DNA from: JANMZO01 sp963763135
GTDB lineage: Bacteria; Actinomycetota; Acidimicrobiia; Acidimicrobiales; JANYDT01
DNA: 64,000 nucleotides
Direction: 5' to 3'
Assembly (NCBI GenBank): GCA_963763135.1
Contig: CAVXNJ010000004.1
Location: forward strand, 620,001 to 684,000
The notes under the pieces are model-generated. The model worked only from the letters and a program-made list of their open reading frames with translations. It was not told the DNA's origin and ran no database searches. Positions 17,998-25,952 of the stretch are shown here, one piece after another. Within the stretch, counting starts at the first letter, position 1. Each line of letters starts with the position of its first letter. Made by a program: the position numbers and the translations under genes.

Positions 17998-19566
17998 ATG
18001 AACGCACCGCACACGTGGCAACCCGAAATCGACGAGCTCGCCCATCGGAAGGCTCTGGCCGCGAACATGGGAGGCGCCGAGCGGGTCGAACGCCAGCGCG
18101 CCGCCGGCAAGATGACGGTTCGTGACCGAGTTGCCGAATTCTCCGATCCGGGGTCCTTCAACGAGGTGGGCGCGGTATCGGGCGTCGGAAGCTACGACGA
18201 CGAAGGAAACCTGACCAGCTTCACGCCGGCCAACTTCGTGTTCGGGATCGCAGAAGTCGACGGCCGTCCCGTCGTCGTGTCGGGTGACGACTTCACCGTA
18301 CGCGGAGGATCGGCCGAAGCGACGATTCCCGCCAAGCGGGACTTCTCCGAACAGATCGCGATCGAGCTGGAACTTCCGCACGTACGACTCGTCGACGGCA
18401 TGGGTGGCGGAGGTTCGGTCAAATCGATCGAGATCAAGGGTCGCACGCTGATTCCCGCCATCAACGGTTGGGAGAAGGTGGTCAATCATCTAGCGGTGGC
18501 GCCGTCGGTCGCCCTGGCCCTCGGTTCGGTGGCGGGAATCGGCGCGGCGCGTGTTACGACCAGCCATTACTCGGTGATCGTGGCTGATACAGCGCAGATG
18601 ATGATCGCGGGACCGGCGCTCGTCGACCAGGCGTCGCTTGGCGATGTGAGCAAGGAAGAACTCGGGCACGCCCGCATTCACACGTCGAACGGGGCCATCG
18701 ATGACGTCGTGTCCACCGAACATGAAGCGTTCGCGGCCGCACGGAGGTTCCTCAGCTACCTGCCGACCAACGTGAACGAACTGCCGCCGCGGGCCGAGTC
18801 GACCGACGACCCGGACCGCCGCGATGAAAAGCTTGCGTCGATCGTGCCGCGTGAGCAGCGCAAGGTCTACAAGATGCGGCAGATCATCCACTCGGTGGTC
18901 GACGAGGGATCGTTCTTCGAGATGGGTCGCGGGTGGGGCAAGTCGATCATCACGGGCTTCGCCCGCCTCGACGGTTGGCCGGTCGCGATCTTCGCCGAGG
19001 ACCCGTTCATCTACGGGGGCGCGTGGACCGCTGATGCTTCACGGAAAGTCACCCGCTTCATAGATCTGGCCTCGACGTTTCACCTGCCGCTCATCCACCT
19101 GGAGGACTGCCCGGGATTTCTCATCGGGAAGGAGTCCGAGGAACAGGCCACCATCCGGTACGGGTCGACGGCCCTTGCCGCCCTCGGTCAGTCGACAAGT
19201 CCGTTCTGCTGCGTCGTTATCCGCAAGGCGTTCGGCGTCGCCGGTGCCGCAAACAAGAAGCCGGGAGCCACCCACTTTCGGTTTTCGTGGCCGTCGGGTG
19301 ACTGGGGTTCTCTGCCGATCGAGGGTGGACTCGAGGTCGCCTATCGGGCGGAGTTGGGCGGCTTTGAAGGCGAAGCGCTGGCGTTCGAGATCGACAAGAT
19401 CCGCGAACGGCTGAATCGCTTCCGGAGCCCATTTCGATCGGCCGAGGTTTTCGAGATGGAAGACGTAATCGACCCCCGTGACACCCGGTCGGTGCTGTGC
19501 CGGTGGACCAACCTGATCGCTCCATCCCGCAAGCCGGGCCGCATGGCATGGACGTACCGACCCTGA
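17998..19566 (+). CDS. Acyl-CoA carboxylase carboxyltransferase (beta) subunit
   Basis: 522 aa, the length of PccB/AccD-type carboxyltransferase subunits. The two crotonase-like halves are clear: the first has VFGIAEVDGRPVVVSGDDFTVRGGSA and LVDGMGGGGSV, the second AIFAEDPFIYGGAWTADASRK, LPLIHLEDCPGFLIGKESEE and FRFSWPSGDWGSLPIEGG. It moves CO2 from biotin to an acyl-CoA (propionyl, methylcrotonyl, geranyl or similar). The biotin carboxylase/BCCP partner is not in the window, so the acyl chain cannot be set. Start MNAPHTWQPEI at 17998; the upstream open frame looks non-coding. Confidence 0.87.
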   Translation: MNAPHTWQPEIDELAHRKALAANMGGAERVERQRAAGKMTVRDRVAEFSDPGSFNEVGAVSGVGSYDDEGNLTSFTPANFVFGIAEVDGRPVVVSGDDFTVRGGSAEATIPAKRDFSEQIAIELELPHVRLVDGMGGGGSVKSIEIKGRTLIPAINGWEKVVNHLAVAPSVALALGSVAGIGAARVTTSHYSVIVADTAQMMIAGPALVDQASLGDVSKEELGHARIHTSNGAIDDVVSTEHEAFAAARRFLSYLPTNVNELPPRAESTDDPDRRDEKLASIVPREQRKVYKMRQIIHSVVDEGSFFEMGRGWGKSIITGFARLDGWPVAIFAEDPFIYGGAWTADASRKVTRFIDLASTFHLPLIHLEDCPGFLIGKESEEQATIRYGSTALAALGQSTSPFCCVVIRKAFGVAGAANKKPGATHFRFSWPSGDWGSLPIEGGLEVAYRAELGGFEGEALAFEIDKIRERLNRFRSPFRSAEVFEMEDVIDPRDTRSVLCRWTNLIAPSRKPGRMAWTYRP

Positions 19567-19570
19567 CGCG

Positions 19571-20464
19571 TCAGGTCTGCAGCGGAAGCACCCGGTCGGC
19601 CAACCACTCCAACTCGTCGCGCCACGACCCAGTCTCCGACGCCGCTACCGGGCGAAGCACGAACTTGGTGATACCACCATCGATATGCGCACGGATCAAT
19701 TCGCCCAGTGCCCGGTCGCCAACGGGAAGGATCTGCGAGATATCGCCGTCGGAGCGCCGGGCCCGGAGCGCCTCGATGGTTGGGCCTGCGGGTTCTACGC
19801 GCGCATAGGGAACGCTGATGCCGAAGTGTTCGCCGTCGATGACCCGGCCGAGTTCGGTGGCCCGCCGCTCAATCGTGATCCGACCGGCGGCCGCCTCAGC
19901 CGGCGTCGACGACGCGGTCAGCCAACCGTCAGCGAGGCGGGCAACGCGGTCAAGCGCCAACGGTCCGAGGCCCCCGAGCCATATCTCCAGCGGCTTCTGG
20001 CGGGGCAGCGGTTGTACCGCAACCTCGTCGTAGCGAAAGCCGCCGAACGCGGAGGTCACCGACTCGCCGTCCCACCACGCTCGCAGAAGCGCGATGATTT
20101 CGTCGATCGCCTTGCCCCGGTCGCCTTTTTCGTGTCCGAGCAGGGCGCGTTCGGCGGGCTGGCCGAGGCCCGGCACGAGCGACAGCAGAAGGCGGCCGCG
20201 CGAAAGTTGATCGATCTGCGCCAGCTGTTTGGCCAGCCAGAACGGATTTCGACCGAGTGGCACCACGTTCATGCCGAGCTTCAACTTCGTCGTTCGCGCC
20301 GCCGCGTAGGCCAGGCTCACCAGCGGATCGCCGAGTGGACCGAGTGGGACATCGGACAACCACAGCGTGTCGAACCCGAGGGACTCCACCGCCATGAGGT
20401 AGTCGTCGAACGAGTCCGCCAACAGGGCGGGAGCGGGTGGTGTCACGGCGAATCGGACCTTCAT
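19571..20464 (-). CDS. LLM class F420-dependent oxidoreductase
   Basis: 297 aa. Luciferase-like fold: MKVRFAVTPPAPALLADSFDDYL, FDTLWLSDVPLGPLGDPLV, AARTTKLKLGMNVVPLGRNPF, SRGRLLLSLVPGLGQPAER and PLEIWLGGLGPLALDRVARLADGWL. It is a different subgroup from the gene at 4145. It probably reduces or oxidises a small organic substrate with F420. It runs head-on into the carboxyltransferase gene, 4 bp apart, and is divergent from the S4 gene. A 51-bp palindromic element lies between the divergent starts. Confidence 0.87.
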   Translation of the reverse strand: MKVRFAVTPPAPALLADSFDDYLMAVESLGFDTLWLSDVPLGPLGDPLVSLAYAAARTTKLKLGMNVVPLGRNPFWLAKQLAQIDQLSRGRLLLSLVPGLGQPAERALLGHEKGDRGKAIDEIIALLRAWWDGESVTSAFGGFRYDEVAVQPLPRQKPLEIWLGGLGPLALDRVARLADGWLTASSTPAEAAAGRITIERRATELGRVIDGEHFGISVPYARVEPAGPTIEALRARRSDGDISQILPVGDRALGELIRAHIDGGITKFVLRPVAASETGSWRDELEWLADRVLPLQT

Positions 20465-20515
20465 GGATCCATGTCTAACGCTGATGTGTCCGCCATCGTC
20501 AATCCACGGAGCCCG

Positions 20516-20566
20516 CGACGTTCGGACGAATGTTCCCGCTTCGCGGGAGTCTGTGACCGAACCTCG
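20516..20566 (-). repeat. 51-bp palindromic intergenic element, copy 1
   Basis: Exactly 51 bp. Left arm CGACGTTCGGACG and right arm TGACCGAACCTCG pair at 10 of 13 positions, around a 25-bp centre. Read on the minus strand it aligns end to end with the copies at 24346, 44646, 60394 and 62815, most closely with 60394 (shared TTCGGTCAC and CGAACGTCG). It lies between the divergent LLM oxidoreductase and S4-protein genes. Not coding. Confidence 0.7.
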
Positions 20567-20602
20567 CGCTTAAACCGTCCGGCCCTGCGCGATGATCGGT
20601 TG

Positions 20603-20974
20603 ATGGACGCCGACCTCACCTCCACCCGCGTGGATCGTTGGCTGCACGCGGTTCGGCTGCATCCCACCCGCACCTCGGCCACCGATGCTTGCGCCGGAGG
20701 TCACGTAAAGGTGAACGGTGCGCCGGCCAAAGCCTCAACGATGGTGAAGGTCGGTGACGAGGTCCGCACCTTCGCGGGTTCGCGCGAGCGGATCGTGGAA
20801 GTTGTGCGAGTCATCGACAAACGGGTCGGAGCAGTCGTTGCGGCGACCTGCATGATCGACAACAGCCCCGTGGTTGAGCGCGAGGAGTACCTGCCGCCGG
20901 TGTTCGTGCGAGACCGCGGGACCGGGCGGCCGACCAAACGCGACCGTCGCTCGCTCGATCGACTGCGGGGTTAA
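20603..20974 (+). CDS. RNA-binding S4 domain protein (Hsp15/HslR-like)
   Basis: 123 aa. Residues 8-70 form an S4 RNA-binding domain: TRVDRWLHAVRLHPTRTSATDACAGGHVKVNG, then VKVGDEVRTF. The basic C-terminal tail (RDRGTGRPTKRDRRSLDRLRG) resembles Hsp15, which binds free 50S subunits carrying stalled nascent chains in Escherichia coli. The start at 20603 (MDADLTSTRVD) is the only one that fits the domain. The long upstream frame is antisense to the LLM gene. Role in ribosome rescue is by analogy. Confidence 0.85.
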   Translation: MDADLTSTRVDRWLHAVRLHPTRTSATDACAGGHVKVNGAPAKASTMVKVGDEVRTFAGSRERIVEVVRVIDKRVGAVVAATCMIDNSPVVEREEYLPPVFVRDRGTGRPTKRDRRSLDRLRG

Positions 20975-21009
20975 GGGGGAGACCGAGAGCGATCCTCTGC
21001 CCAGCGGGG

Positions 21010-21597
21010 CTACTTTTCGCTGATCACCATCGTGCCCCCGACGAAGTCTCCGATTCGGCGGTGTTGGCCGTTCACGGCGACGACGATGAACCCGAGCAGG
21101 TTGGGCAGAATCCAGGGAAACCCGTCGATCGGACGAAGAAGCGTTCGCAGGACCGCCCCGATTACGGTGAGCTTCGAGCCATCGGCCATCACGACCCGTT
21201 GGCCGAGCAGACGCTTGCCGACCGAACCACCGATAACGAGTTCACTCAGGAAGAAATAGCCGAGCGCCAGAAGCTGGAACAGCCAGATTCCGCCGCCGGT
21301 GACCTGTTTGTCGTTGAATTGCATGGAGAACGTCGCCTTCTTGGCCAGTTCACCCGACGGCGTCTCGGACCCGAGAACAATCGTGTAGATAATCCCCGCA
21401 ACGACGACCAGCACGACATCGATCACGCCGGATGCCAGTCGTTGACCGACGCTGACGGGTCGCAGCGTCAATCCGGTTGCCGCAGCGTTGGGCGAACCAT
21501 CACCGGCAGGTCCGGCGAGCGTCGTGTCGAGCAAAGAAGGGGTAGTGCCGGGCTTCGGCCACTGTGGAACGTCCGGTATCCCCGGTCCGTCGGTCAC
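21010..21597 (-). CDS. RDD family membrane protein
   Basis: 195 aa. A Pro-rich N-terminus of about 50 residues precedes an RDD domain: QRLASGVIDVVLVVVAGIIYTIVL (first membrane segment, with Arg and Asp), a second segment WLFQLLALGYFFLSEL, and GGSVGKRLLGQRVVM before a final amphipathic stretch. Function of RDD proteins is mostly unknown; some affect ion transport. It starts at the GTG at 21597, overlapping the TAG of the upstream gene (TAGTG), so the two are co-translated. Confidence 0.83.
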   Translation of the reverse strand: MTDGPGIPDVPQWPKPGTTPSLLDTTLAGPAGDGSPNAAATGLTLRPVSVGQRLASGVIDVVLVVVAGIIYTIVLGSETPSGELAKKATFSMQFNDKQVTGGGIWLFQLLALGYFFLSELVIGGSVGKRLLGQRVVMADGSKLTVIGAVLRTLLRPIDGFPWILPNLLGFIVVAVNGQHRRIGDFVGGTMVISEK

Positions 21598-22217
21598 TAG
21601 AAACTGCCTTCGGCGGACCGGTTGATGCCCTGGGTCAGAATGAGGTCTTCGTGTAATTCCATCCACACATCGTGGTACGAGCCGCACATGACGCCGGTGA
21701 ACATCTTGAGTTGGCCGGCAACGAGTGCCGCACGGCATTCCGCCAGGCGCGGCGCGTAACCGGCGAACCGTTCAGCGACGATCCCGAAATCTGAAACGAC
21801 CTTCTGGGCCTGCGCGTCGAGCTTGGCGAGCCGGGTCAGGATCTTCTTGTCGTAGGCCGCATCCTGGTGGTCGTTCGGTGCTCCGTTTCGGATCTGCCAG
21901 TCGCCACACAGCACCTTGAACTCCTCGTTGAGGGACATGAAGCTCGGGTACGCCTTGGCCAGACCGTCACGAAACCCGGGCCGTCCGGCGTCGGCCTCGA
22001 GCACATGGGTGTGAGCCTCTCGGCCCGCCGGGGTGAGCTGCCACAGCGCGCGCGCCTCACGGAACTGGGTCAGGCCATCTGTCTGCAACAACTCGAGGTG
22101 CTCGACCACGTGGGGTTCGGGGAGCCCGGCGAGCGGCGAAAGGTGGTCCACCTTGGCAAAGCCCTTGATGCGAAGGGCGTGGTGGACGCGAAATCGGGGT
22201 TCAGATGTGTGTGCCAT
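21597..22217 (-). CDS. Winged-helix (MarR-like) protein with unknown C-terminal domain
   Basis: 206 aa. Residues 8-75 have the layout of a winged helix (VHHALRIKGFAKVDHLSPLAG, PHVVEHLELLQTDGLTQFRE, ALWQLTPAGREAH), so DNA binding is likely. Residues 90-206 hold a helical domain with conserved-looking CGDWQIRNGAPNDH and a C-terminal YHDVWMELHEDLIL that I cannot assign. It starts an operon with the RDD protein gene. Its target and signal are unknown. Confidence 0.65.
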   Translation of the reverse strand: MAHTSEPRFRVHHALRIKGFAKVDHLSPLAGLPEPHVVEHLELLQTDGLTQFREARALWQLTPAGREAHTHVLEADAGRPGFRDGLAKAYPSFMSLNEEFKVLCGDWQIRNGAPNDHQDAAYDKKILTRLAKLDAQAQKVVSDFGIVAERFAGYAPRLAECRAALVAGQLKMFTGVMCGSYHDVWMELHEDLILTQGINRSAEGSF

Positions 22218-22379
22218 CGGTCATATCTTGCACCCGTCAGCGCTCTTCGGTCGAATAACGGTGTTCGGTGGCCATTGCGAGTGGTGACTCGAGCGTGAGG
22301 TCCGGGCCGGGTGATCCCTCGCTGGTAGGTTCTACCCTGCGGCACGGTTGTGCTGCGAAGTTACGAGACTGGAGTACTG

Positions 22380-23210
22380 ATGAAGCTTGCCAACCTGAAT
22401 GACCGGGCGACGCTCGTGGTTGATGGGGCTGCGGTCGATGTGGCAATCGCATCAGCGGGCTCGTTCGGCCCCACGCTGCCCGACGTTTATGCCAACTGGG
22501 AAGCCTTTGCCCAGTGGGCGTCGACGGCGTCGCTTCCGGCCGGCGTGGCGTTTTCCGAAACGGATCTCGGTGCCCCGTCGCCGTCGCCGGTGCAGGTGTT
22601 CGCCATCGGCCTCAACTACCGGGCGCATGCTGCCGAAGGCGGTCGCGAGGTTCCCAAGGCGCCGGCGACATTCACGAAGTTCCCTACCTGCCTCGGCCGC
22701 CCGTTCGATCCGGTGCAGCATCAGCCCGGACGCCACGACTACGAGGCCGAACTGGTCATCGTTATCGGCAAGCGCGCCCATAAGGTGGCTGCGGCCGACG
22801 CCTGGTCGGTTATCGCCGGAGTCACGTGCGGACAGGACTACAGCGAACGCGACACGCAAAACGCCGCGGGCAGCCACTTCTCGCTCGGGAAATCGTTCCC
22901 CGGCTTCGGTCCGACCGGCCCGTGGTTGGTCACCGCCGACGAACTGCCGGACCCGGCGGACCTGGCCATCGAGTGCGTCGTCAGCGGTCAGTCCATGCAG
23001 TCGAGCCGCACGTCGAACATGGTGTTCGACATCCCGTTTCTCATCGAATACATCTCAGCCATCGTGCCGTTGCTGCCCGGAGACATCATCTTCACCGGAA
23101 CCCCGGAGGGCGTGGGCTTCGCCCGCAAGCCACCGCGCCTTCTCGTTCCCGGTGACATTGTCGAGACGACCATCGAGGGAATCGGAACGATGCGGCAGTC
23201 GATCGTCTGA
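22380..23210 (+). CDS. Fumarylacetoacetate hydrolase family protein
   Basis: 276 aa. The FAH fold is recognised from VFAIGLNYRAHAAEGG, the metal-ligand block RHDYEAELVIVIGKRA (Glu-x-Glu type), AGVTCGQDYSERD, FGPTGPWLVTADEL, SSRTSNMVFDI and the terminal IIFTGTPEGVGFARKPP. Members hydrolyse or decarboxylate 2-keto acids such as fumarylpyruvate, or 2-hydroxyhepta-diene-dioates, with Mg2+. Start at ATG 22380 with GGAG upstream. Alone on its strand between the winged-helix gene (divergent) and the pirin gene (convergent). Confidence 0.9.
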   Translation: MKLANLNDRATLVVDGAAVDVAIASAGSFGPTLPDVYANWEAFAQWASTASLPAGVAFSETDLGAPSPSPVQVFAIGLNYRAHAAEGGREVPKAPATFTKFPTCLGRPFDPVQHQPGRHDYEAELVIVIGKRAHKVAAADAWSVIAGVTCGQDYSERDTQNAAGSHFSLGKSFPGFGPTGPWLVTADELPDPADLAIECVVSGQSMQSSRTSNMVFDIPFLIEYISAIVPLLPGDIIFTGTPEGVGFARKPPRLLVPGDIVETTIEGIGTMRQSIV

Positions 23211-23265
23211 TAGCTGACATCCGGTGGCGCGCCCGGTGCCGCTTCGGCGCCGGGTTAACGACCAG

Positions 23266-24300
23266 TCAGGATGTCGCCCGCTCGGGCTGTTGCGCGAACC
23301 GGCGAGGTTCGGGGCCGTGGACCGGATCATCGGTGGGCCAGGGCCATCCGCCGAACTGGGTGGCCTGATAATCGCGAAAGGCCTGCTCGATCCCGGCTTT
23401 GTCGTTCATGACGAAGGGGCCGTATTGCGCGACCGGTTCGCCGATCGGACGACCCTGGAGAATGAGGATCTCGGCGCCGGCGGCGCTCGACAGCACCACT
23501 TCGCGGTCGCACTCGATCAGGCCCCCGTTGTTGATTTCGAGCGCTTCGCCGGCGAACGAGCAATCGACGCCATCGAACGCGTAGGCCACTCGGAGCGTGT
23601 CAGCGTGCTTGGCGGCGGGAAGCACACACGACGATCCGGGCTGCATGCGGATGTGCCAGATCGCGACGTCGGAATCCGGTTGGGAAGCCCACGAATGGGG
23701 CGGGGGAGACGGCGGAGTGTGTCCGGCGAGTTCTCCCGCGACAACCGTGACCTGGACCTTCGGCGCGTCGGGGGAGCCACCACCGAGTTCGGTCTGGGGA
23801 ATGTCTTCGTTCCACAGCATCGTGAAATGCGGTGGTGCCATCTTGTTGACCTTCGGGAGGTTCAGCCAGATTTGGAACAGCTCGGCCGGATTCGGTGCAT
23901 CGTTGTTGAGGAGCGGAAACATCTCGGCGTGCACGATGCCGCTCCCGGCCGTGAGCCACTGCACGTCACCCTCTCCGTAGCGGGCGGCTGCTCCAAGCGA
24001 GTCGCTGTGGTCGATGAGACCCTGGCGGACGAAGGTGACGGTCTCGAACCCGCGGTGGGGATGCTGTGGAAAGCCGGGCACGGTCTGACCGTGATACATC
24101 CGCCAGCCATCGATTCCTTCAAAGTCCGACCCGATGTTTCGCCCCGCAACTCCGGTGGCCGGACCGTACGCGCCGTTCCCGGCGGGATAGTGATCGAGGT
24201 GATGCACACAAAACAGAAAGGGGTCCACCGTTGGCCATTGGAAGCCCAGCGGAAACCGCTGGAGGATGACCGATGTCGGCTGTTCCGGTGCGTTGCCCAT
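23266..24300 (-). CDS. Pirin family protein
   Basis: 344 aa, somewhat longer than the usual 230-320. The N-terminal cupin has the metal-binding pirin motifs PQHPHRGFETVTFVRQG and QWLTAGSGIVHAEMF. The second cupin (about 190-300) is more divergent. Pirins bind Fe; some are quercetin 2,3-dioxygenases, others regulators. A family call is all that can be supported. It is divergent from the methyltransferase gene, and a 51-bp palindromic element lies between the two starts. Confidence 0.88.
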   Translation of the reverse strand: MGNAPEQPTSVILQRFPLGFQWPTVDPFLFCVHHLDHYPAGNGAYGPATGVAGRNIGSDFEGIDGWRMYHGQTVPGFPQHPHRGFETVTFVRQGLIDHSDSLGAAARYGEGDVQWLTAGSGIVHAEMFPLLNNDAPNPAELFQIWLNLPKVNKMAPPHFTMLWNEDIPQTELGGGSPDAPKVQVTVVAGELAGHTPPSPPPHSWASQPDSDVAIWHIRMQPGSSCVLPAAKHADTLRVAYAFDGVDCSFAGEALEINNGGLIECDREVVLSSAAGAEILILQGRPIGEPVAQYGPFVMNDKAGIEQAFRDYQATQFGGWPWPTDDPVHGPEPRRFAQQPERATS

Positions 24301-24345
24301 CAGTCCAGCGTACGTGGAGTCGGGCCGATGTGTTGGTGAACGCGC

Positions 24346-24396
24346 GGACGTTGGGTCGTTTGTACCCGCTGGGCGGGCAAGCGTGACCCAACGTCG
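24346..24396 (+). repeat. 51-bp palindromic intergenic element, copy 2
   Basis: Arms GGACGTTGGGTCG and TGACCCAACGTCG pair over 11 bp without error (GACGTTGGGTC with GACCCAACGTC), around the 25-bp centre TTTGTACCCGCTGGGCGGGC... that also forms a short inner CCCGC/GCGGG stem. It lies between the divergent pirin and methyltransferase genes, 44 bp before the latter start, so it cannot be a terminator of either. Confidence 0.8.
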
Positions 24397-24440
24397 AGCT
24401 GTGTGCGGGATTGCCGAAAGTCACCGGTAGCGTGGCCGGC

Positions 24441-25022
24441 ATGAGCAACTGGAACCCGTCAAACTACGACCGGAAGTGGGCCGAGATGGCCGCTGACGGG
24501 AAGGACCCGCATGGTGAGGTGGCGTTCATTCAACGGGCGCTCAACCGTCACAACCGAGATCACGCGGGGCCGGTCCTCGATGCAGGCTGCGGCACCGGTC
24601 GGGTCGCCGTCGAGTTGGCGGCCCGGGGCTACGACGTGCACGGCACCGACCTCGACGAGTCGATGCTCGGACACGCCAGGTCGAAGGCCCCCGAACTGCC
24701 ATGGCACCTGGGTAACCTTGCGTTGATCGAACTGCCAATCGTGTTCCACACGATTGTGATGGCGGGCAACGTCATCCTCTTCGTCGACGAATCCGATCGG
24801 CCCGAAGCCATCGCGAACGTGGCCCGTCACGTTGAACCCGGAGGCCTGGTGATTGCGGGCTTCCAGCTCGCCCGCCCCGACGGACGGCGTGTTGCCCTCC
24901 ATGACTGGGACCGGTGGACCAGCGCTGTCGGTCTCAACCTGGTCGAACGGTTCTCGACGTGGGACGACGACCCGTTCGAAGACGACCACGACTACGCGGT
25001 GAGCGTCCACCGCCGAGGCTGA
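24441..25022 (+). CDS. Class I SAM-dependent methyltransferase
   Basis: 193 aa, compact Rossmann methyltransferase. Motif I is VLDAGCGTGRVAVELA (about residues 42-57), motif II is HGTDLDESMLGHAR, and the post-motif strand TIVMAGNVILFVDE takes the place of motif IV. A later VEPGGLVIAGF strand completes the core. No substrate domain is present, so the acceptor is unknown. Start MSNWNPSNYDRKW at 24441. Confidence 0.87.
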   Translation: MSNWNPSNYDRKWAEMAADGKDPHGEVAFIQRALNRHNRDHAGPVLDAGCGTGRVAVELAARGYDVHGTDLDESMLGHARSKAPELPWHLGNLALIELPIVFHTIVMAGNVILFVDESDRPEAIANVARHVEPGGLVIAGFQLARPDGRRVALHDWDRWTSAVGLNLVERFSTWDDDPFEDDHDYAVSVHRRG

Positions 25023-25085
25023 CCGCCCCTTGACTGCGTGTGCCGGAAGCTACATGTCGGAGGGTCTCGCGGTAGTGTCGGCCCT

Positions 25086-25760
25086 ATGGGCTCTTTCACC
25101 ACACTGACATCCGCTGATGGTTTCGAACTCGCTGCATACCGCGCTGAGCCTGAGGGCCCGGTACGCGGTGGCGTCGTTGTGATCCAGGAAATCTTCGGCG
25201 TGAATCCACACATCCAGTCCGTTACCGATCGGTACGCCGCGGCCGGTTATCTGGCGATCGCACCGGCCATGTTCGACCGGGTCGAGCGCGACGTGTCCCT
25301 TGGTTATGAGGGGTCCGACCTGCAGGCAGGTATGGGACTCGCCGGGAAGCTCGATTTCAAACTGGTTCTCGCCGATGCGGTCGCAGCCGGGCAGGCGGTC
25401 TCGGAAGCCGGCAATGTCGGCATCGTCGGTTACTGCTTCGGCGGCACCGTTGCAGCGGCAGCATCGCTCAACTGCGCCGATACGTTTGCGGCCGCAGCGT
25501 CGTACTACGGCGGAGGCACTTCAGGTCTCGTCGGCACCGGCGTTCCTGCCATGCCACTGATCGTTCACTACGGCGCGCTCGACCATTACATCCCCATGTC
25601 AGAGGTCGACAAGGTACGCGAGGCCTGGACCGACGCCGAAGTCCACGTCTACGACGCCGACCACGGGTTCCATTGCGACCAGCGGGAAAGCTTCAGCCCG
25701 ATTCCGGCTGGTATGGCCCAGGCCCGCACGTTCCGACTGTTCGCGAAGCACCTCGGCTGA
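25086..25760 (+). CDS. Dienelactone hydrolase family protein, cytosolic
   Basis: 224 aa, the classic length for dienelactone hydrolase (about 230). Catalytic elements are GYCFGGTVA (Cys nucleophile), GALDHYIP (Asp) and DADHGFHC (His), with the oxyanion-region QEIFGVNPHIQ near residue 38. Unlike the protein at 1422 it has no signal peptide. The enzyme class opens dienelactones in chloroaromatic breakdown, but many members act on other esters. Start at ATG 25086. A strong hairpin 13 bp after the stop probably ends the transcript. Confidence 0.9.
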   Translation: MGSFTTLTSADGFELAAYRAEPEGPVRGGVVVIQEIFGVNPHIQSVTDRYAAAGYLAIAPAMFDRVERDVSLGYEGSDLQAGMGLAGKLDFKLVLADAVAAGQAVSEAGNVGIVGYCFGGTVAAAASLNCADTFAAAASYYGGGTSGLVGTGVPAMPLIVHYGALDHYIPMSEVDKVREAWTDAEVHVYDADHGFHCDQRESFSPIPAGMAQARTFRLFAKHLG

Positions 25761-25772
25761 GCAACGTTCCTG

Positions 25773-25811
25773 CGAACGGGTGGCCGTCGACGCGCGTCGG
25801 CCACCCGTTCG
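25773..25811. terminator. Bidirectional hairpin terminator candidate
   Basis: A perfect 14-bp stem (25773-25786 with 25798-25811, CGAACGGGTGGCCG paired with CGGCCACCCGTTCG) with an 11-base loop. It sits between the convergent dienelactone hydrolase and aminotransferase genes. There is no T-run, as is common for high-GC actinobacterial terminators. Confidence 0.65.
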
Positions 25812-25827
25812 ACCAGTTGCCCCCTGA

Positions 25828-25952
25828 TCAGGTGCGGAAAAAGGCCTCGGCGCCGCGGCGGATGCGACGACACGTTTCTTCGAACAGGACGGTCAGGTGC
25901 GGAAAAAGGCCTCCGCGCCGCGGCGGATGCGACGACACGTTTCATCGAACAG
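25828..25952. repeat. 65-bp tandem duplication of the aminotransferase 3' end
   Basis: Bases 25828-25887 repeat at 25893-25952 with 58 of 60 identical. The right copy is the last 19 codons and stop of the aminotransferase gene (ending RRGAEAFFRT). The left copy, beyond the stop, encodes the same residues except Glu for Asp near its start. It is either a slip duplication or the remnant of a deleted second gene copy. Confidence 0.9.
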
